Shown here one piece after another: positions 58,376 through 60,015 of a DNA stretch of 60,015 nucleotides. This DNA is from Lactobacillus sp. (GTDB lineage: Bacteria; Bacillota; Bacilli; Lactobacillales; Lactobacillaceae): positions 1 to 60,015 of the forward strand of contig JALCQM010000015.1 of NCBI GenBank assembly GCA_022651245.1, read 5' to 3'. Position 1 is the first letter of the stretch, and every line of letters begins with the position of its first letter. The notes beneath the pieces are model-generated. The model was not told the DNA's origin and did not search any database. It worked only from the letters and a program-made list of their open reading frames with translations. Made by a program: the position numbers and the translations under genes.

Positions 58376-58433
58376 GGAGAGTACAAGATTCGAACTTGCG
58401 CGCCGGTATTAGCCGGTTCGACGGATTTCGAGT
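58376..58433 (-). pseudogene. 3' half of tRNA-Ser(CGA) (att remnant)
   Basis: Minus strand: ACTCGAAATCCGTCG (anticodon loop CTCGAAA, anticodon CGA), a long variable arm CCGGC-taata-CCGGCG, an intact T arm GCAAG-TTCGAAT-CTTGT and the acceptor strand ACTCTCC. The 5' half is missing: upstream sequence is unrelated. This is the usual footprint of integration into a tRNA 3' end. Confidence 0.75.
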
Positions 58434-58506
58434 TGTACTCTGACGGTTTGAATGACGTCGGATTGTTGATATAACGGCATTCATGACGCGATTGAGACGG
58501 TTGAAA
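58430..58506. repeat. 77-bp direct repeat, left copy (flanks yjdF module)
   Basis: Matches 59154-59230 with about ten differences (core TTGAATGACGTCGGATTGTT identical). Begins where the tRNA fragment ends. Confidence 0.85.
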
Positions 58507-58590
58507 TCGACTGAATTTGGATGAAGTGGTACTGATTTGGCACGCGAATATACTTGGTTGGTCGTCACTTGTATCATGAAAATCCATCAT

Positions 58591-58619
58591 TTGATTGGTT
58601 GATCACTTTGGGCTAAACT
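58591..58619 (+). promoter_or_regulatory. yjdF promoter
   Basis: TTGATT (58591-58596), 17-bp spacer, TAAACT (58614-58619), immediately before the riboswitch-like leader. Confidence 0.6.
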
Positions 58620-58621
58620 AA

Positions 58622-58728
58622 AGATAGAAAGTAAAAACACAGTTCGGTTGGTAGTCCGGACGTAGCAAAGCTATCAGTAACCTGCCTCCTTGGTTGTCCA
58701 TCTTTCTTGCTTACATTTAAGGAGGGTA
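58622..58728 (+). ncRNA. Probable yjdF (azaaromatic) riboswitch
   Basis: About 105-nt leader directly ahead of a yjdF gene, containing GGTTGGTAGTCCGGACG, a short AGCAAAGCT hairpin, CAGTAACCTGCCTCCTTGG and an outer pairing AGAAAG/CTTTCT. yjdF genes are known to follow a riboswitch class that binds azaaromatic compounds. I assign it by context and general layout, not by a model match. Confidence 0.65.
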
Positions 58729-58732
58729 TTTG

Positions 58733-59155
58733 ATGTCCACGATTAGTTGCACATTAACAATTGTCTATGAACCACCGTTTTATAAAGCTATTTTTGAGAG
58801 ACGTTTTGATTCAACTTATGAAGTTGCCCAAATTAACTTAGGTCCTTCAGAACCTAAATTAACTTTGATCGCCGATTTGGTTATTCATCATTGGGATAAA
58901 ATCACTTTTTTTCAACAGACTATTTGTGAATCGTCTGTTTCTGAACTAAAAATAAATCCTAAGCGCCTTCAAAGGTTAGCTAAAAAGAGTGTTCAGTCTG
59001 GTGTCGGAACCAAAGCACAAAAAGCACTCCAAAAACAGCTGGAATGTCAAAAAGTAAACCGACAGCATCAAAGACGCGCTAGGAAGATTTTAGATCAAGA
59101 AAAAAAATATAGACTGCGTCAGACCAAGAAAAAACAAAAGCACAAGGGGCATTGA
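58733..59155 (+). CDS. yjdF: YjdF family protein (DUF2992, 140 aa)
   Basis: MSTISCTLTIVYEPPFYKAIFERR...YEVAQINLGPSEPKL and the strongly basic tail RQHQRRARKILDQEKKYRLRQTKKKQKHKGH identify YjdF/DUF2992. ATG at 58733 with GGAGGG 7 nt upstream; a TTG directly before is ignored. Biochemical function unknown; expression is probably induced by aromatic heterocycles through its leader. AT-rich codon use unlike the core genes and the flanking direct repeats suggest acquisition. Confidence 0.9.
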   Translation: MSTISCTLTIVYEPPFYKAIFERRFDSTYEVAQINLGPSEPKLTLIADLVIHHWDKITFFQQTICESSVSELKINPKRLQRLAKKSVQSGVGTKAQKALQKQLECQKVNRQHQRRARKILDQEKKYRLRQTKKKQKHKGH

Positions 59156-59230
59156 GTTGTAATCTGAGGGCTTGAATGACGTCGGATTGTTGATTTGACG
59201 GCATTCTTAGCGCGATTAAGCCGGTTGAAT
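59154..59230. repeat. 77-bp direct repeat, right copy
   Basis: Copy of 58430-58506 at a 724-bp offset; its first bases overlap the yjdF stop codon. Confidence 0.85.
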
Positions 59231-59235
59231 TGGCA

Positions 59236-59291
59236 CGCCAAAAGGACATAGTAGTCGCATTCGTAACTTATGCGACTACTATGTCCTTTTG
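59236..59291. terminator. Bidirectional terminator
   Basis: CAAAAGGACATAGTAGTCGCA and its full complement with an 11-nt loop; T-runs on both strands. Separates yjdF from the convergent XRE gene. Confidence 0.9.
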
Positions 59292-59329
59292 CTTAATCAA
59301 GCCTATTTAGACGAAATTTGCATAGTAGC

Positions 59330-59851
59330 CTAAAGCTCTGCGTTGTTGATCATTGCGTTACGAGTTTCCTTTTCCATTTTGTCGAGGTATTCGTTCATGT
59401 ATCGCCGATCAAGCAAGTGTGCGACTTCGCGAAAATGGTCATTGGTCCACATGTATATCTGAATGATTTGATCCAGAGTAGCACGCTCCAGTTTCTCATC
59501 TCCGGCTTTGCGGGCGAGTTCTGCTTCTGCAAACATCTTCTGAACCATTTCGACGTGATCGACCAAACCGTTAACGGAATGGTCTTGATGTTCCAGCTTC
59601 TCCGACTGCCAGCTGCGCCAGTCCGCGTCGTTGAGGTACAAGTCATTGGGCGTTACTTGCAACGCCTCACATAACTGCATAATCGCTTTAGCGGACGGTG
59701 CAGAGATCGCCCGCTCAAACTTAGACACGCTTTGCTCGATGCTGCCCATCGCATCAGCAAGGTCTTTTTGCGTCATGCCGCGTTCCATACGAATACGCTT
59801 AATATTTCTAGCGAGCTTTTTGTCGATACCTTCTTCGCTTTTTCCAAACAT
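59330..59851 (-). CDS. XRE-family transcriptional regulator (173 aa)
   Basis: N-terminal Cro/CI helix-turn-helix (ARNIKRIRMERGMTQKDLADAMGSIEQSVSKFERAISAPSAKAIMQLCEALQVTPNDLY, about 14-72), then a helical C-terminal domain without protease motif. AAAAGGAGA upstream. Promoter TTGACA-17-TAAGCT. Divergent from an unseen gene to the right; likely controls both. Phage-repressor-like, but no phage genes visible. Confidence 0.88.
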   Translation of the reverse strand: MFGKSEEGIDKKLARNIKRIRMERGMTQKDLADAMGSIEQSVSKFERAISAPSAKAIMQLCEALQVTPNDLYLNDADWRSWQSEKLEHQDHSVNGLVDHVEMVQKMFAEAELARKAGDEKLERATLDQIIQIYMWTNDHFREVAHLLDRRYMNEYLDKMEKETRNAMINNAEL

Positions 59852-59885
59852 AGGTTGATTTCTCCTTTTTGTAGCCTTACCTGAA

Positions 59886-59984
59886 GCTTAATGAAACCCA
59901 TTGAAAGTGTCAAGAAATAATTAAACGAAACCTGTTTGTAACTTACCCAAAAAGGTTGATAAGTTTCTTGGAGGATGGTATGAT
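59886..59984. promoter_or_regulatory. Divergent promoters with direct-repeat operator
   Basis: Minus: TTGACA, 17 bp, TAAGCT for the XRE gene. Plus: TTGATA (59956-59961), 17 bp, TATGAT (59979-59984) for a gene beyond the edge. TTAATGAAACC and TTAAACGAAACC (about 59888-59933) are direct repeats flanking the minus promoter, probable XRE sites. Confidence 0.65.
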
Positions 59985-60015
59985 TCAGCCATAGCAGATT
60001 ATAAACCCATACCTG

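Overview
The window reads as chromosomal DNA of a GC-rich (about half G+C) member of the Lactobacillaceae. The evidence is KxYKxGKxW-type surface-protein leaders, mucin-binding (MucBP / Mub B2-like) repeats with an LPXTG anchor, Rgg- and Mga-type regulators, strong AGGAGG ribosome binding sites with occasional GTG/TTG starts, and the housekeeping run prmA-rsmE-relA-dtd. I cannot name the genus. No rRNA gene, intact tRNA gene or CRISPR array is present.

Region 1 (1-31 kb) is a surface-adhesin and regulatory island. On the minus strand an operon runs from 13750 to 1446: a leaderless MucBP-like protein, a 61-aa helical protein, an SseB-domain protein, a 66-aa protein and a 3399-aa LPXTG mucus-binding adhesin. 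A second, Ser/Thr-repeat adhesin runs off the left edge. Further in are a YoeB-type toxin-antitoxin pair, a CPBP membrane protease, an MFS/ArsR drug-efflux pair inserted between two copies of a glycosyltransferase 3' end, an AP2-domain/glycosyltransferase operon, two giant regulators that each look like two Rgg proteins fused head to tail, an Mga-like regulator, a secreted MucBP protein, a second SseB gene, and a serine recombinase enclosed by perfect 32-bp inverted repeats with an outward promoter. A 14-bp motif (GTCTCATTTTTGAT-like) recurs 66-135 bp upstream of most of these units. I read this as one regulon, possibly phase-variable: two fused regulators, an Mga regulator, two SseB proteins and the adhesins they may control.

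Region 2 (31-48.5 kb) is mostly core genome: HAD phosphatase, dtd, relA, rsmE, prmA, a DUF3013 gene, an alkyladenine glycosylase, di/tripeptide transporter, Ala-Glu epimerase, an HTH-DUF3800 protein, BCCT osmolyte transporter, acetyltransferases, quinone reductase and a MarR regulator. A family of about 120-bp palindromic repeats, whose outer stem sequence differs from copy to copy but stays self-complementary, fills gaps between 13.9 and 38.2 kb.

Region 3 (48.6-60 kb) is accessory and looks like stacked integrations at a tRNA-Ser gene. Two 3'-half tRNA-Ser fragments (49290 and 58376) bracket two ABC-2 exporters, a second MFS/ArsR pair that shares its operator with the first, and a two-component system whose response regulator is frameshifted. 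Next comes a yjdF gene with its probable riboswitch, flanked by 77-bp direct repeats, then an XRE regulator with a divergent promoter running off the right edge.
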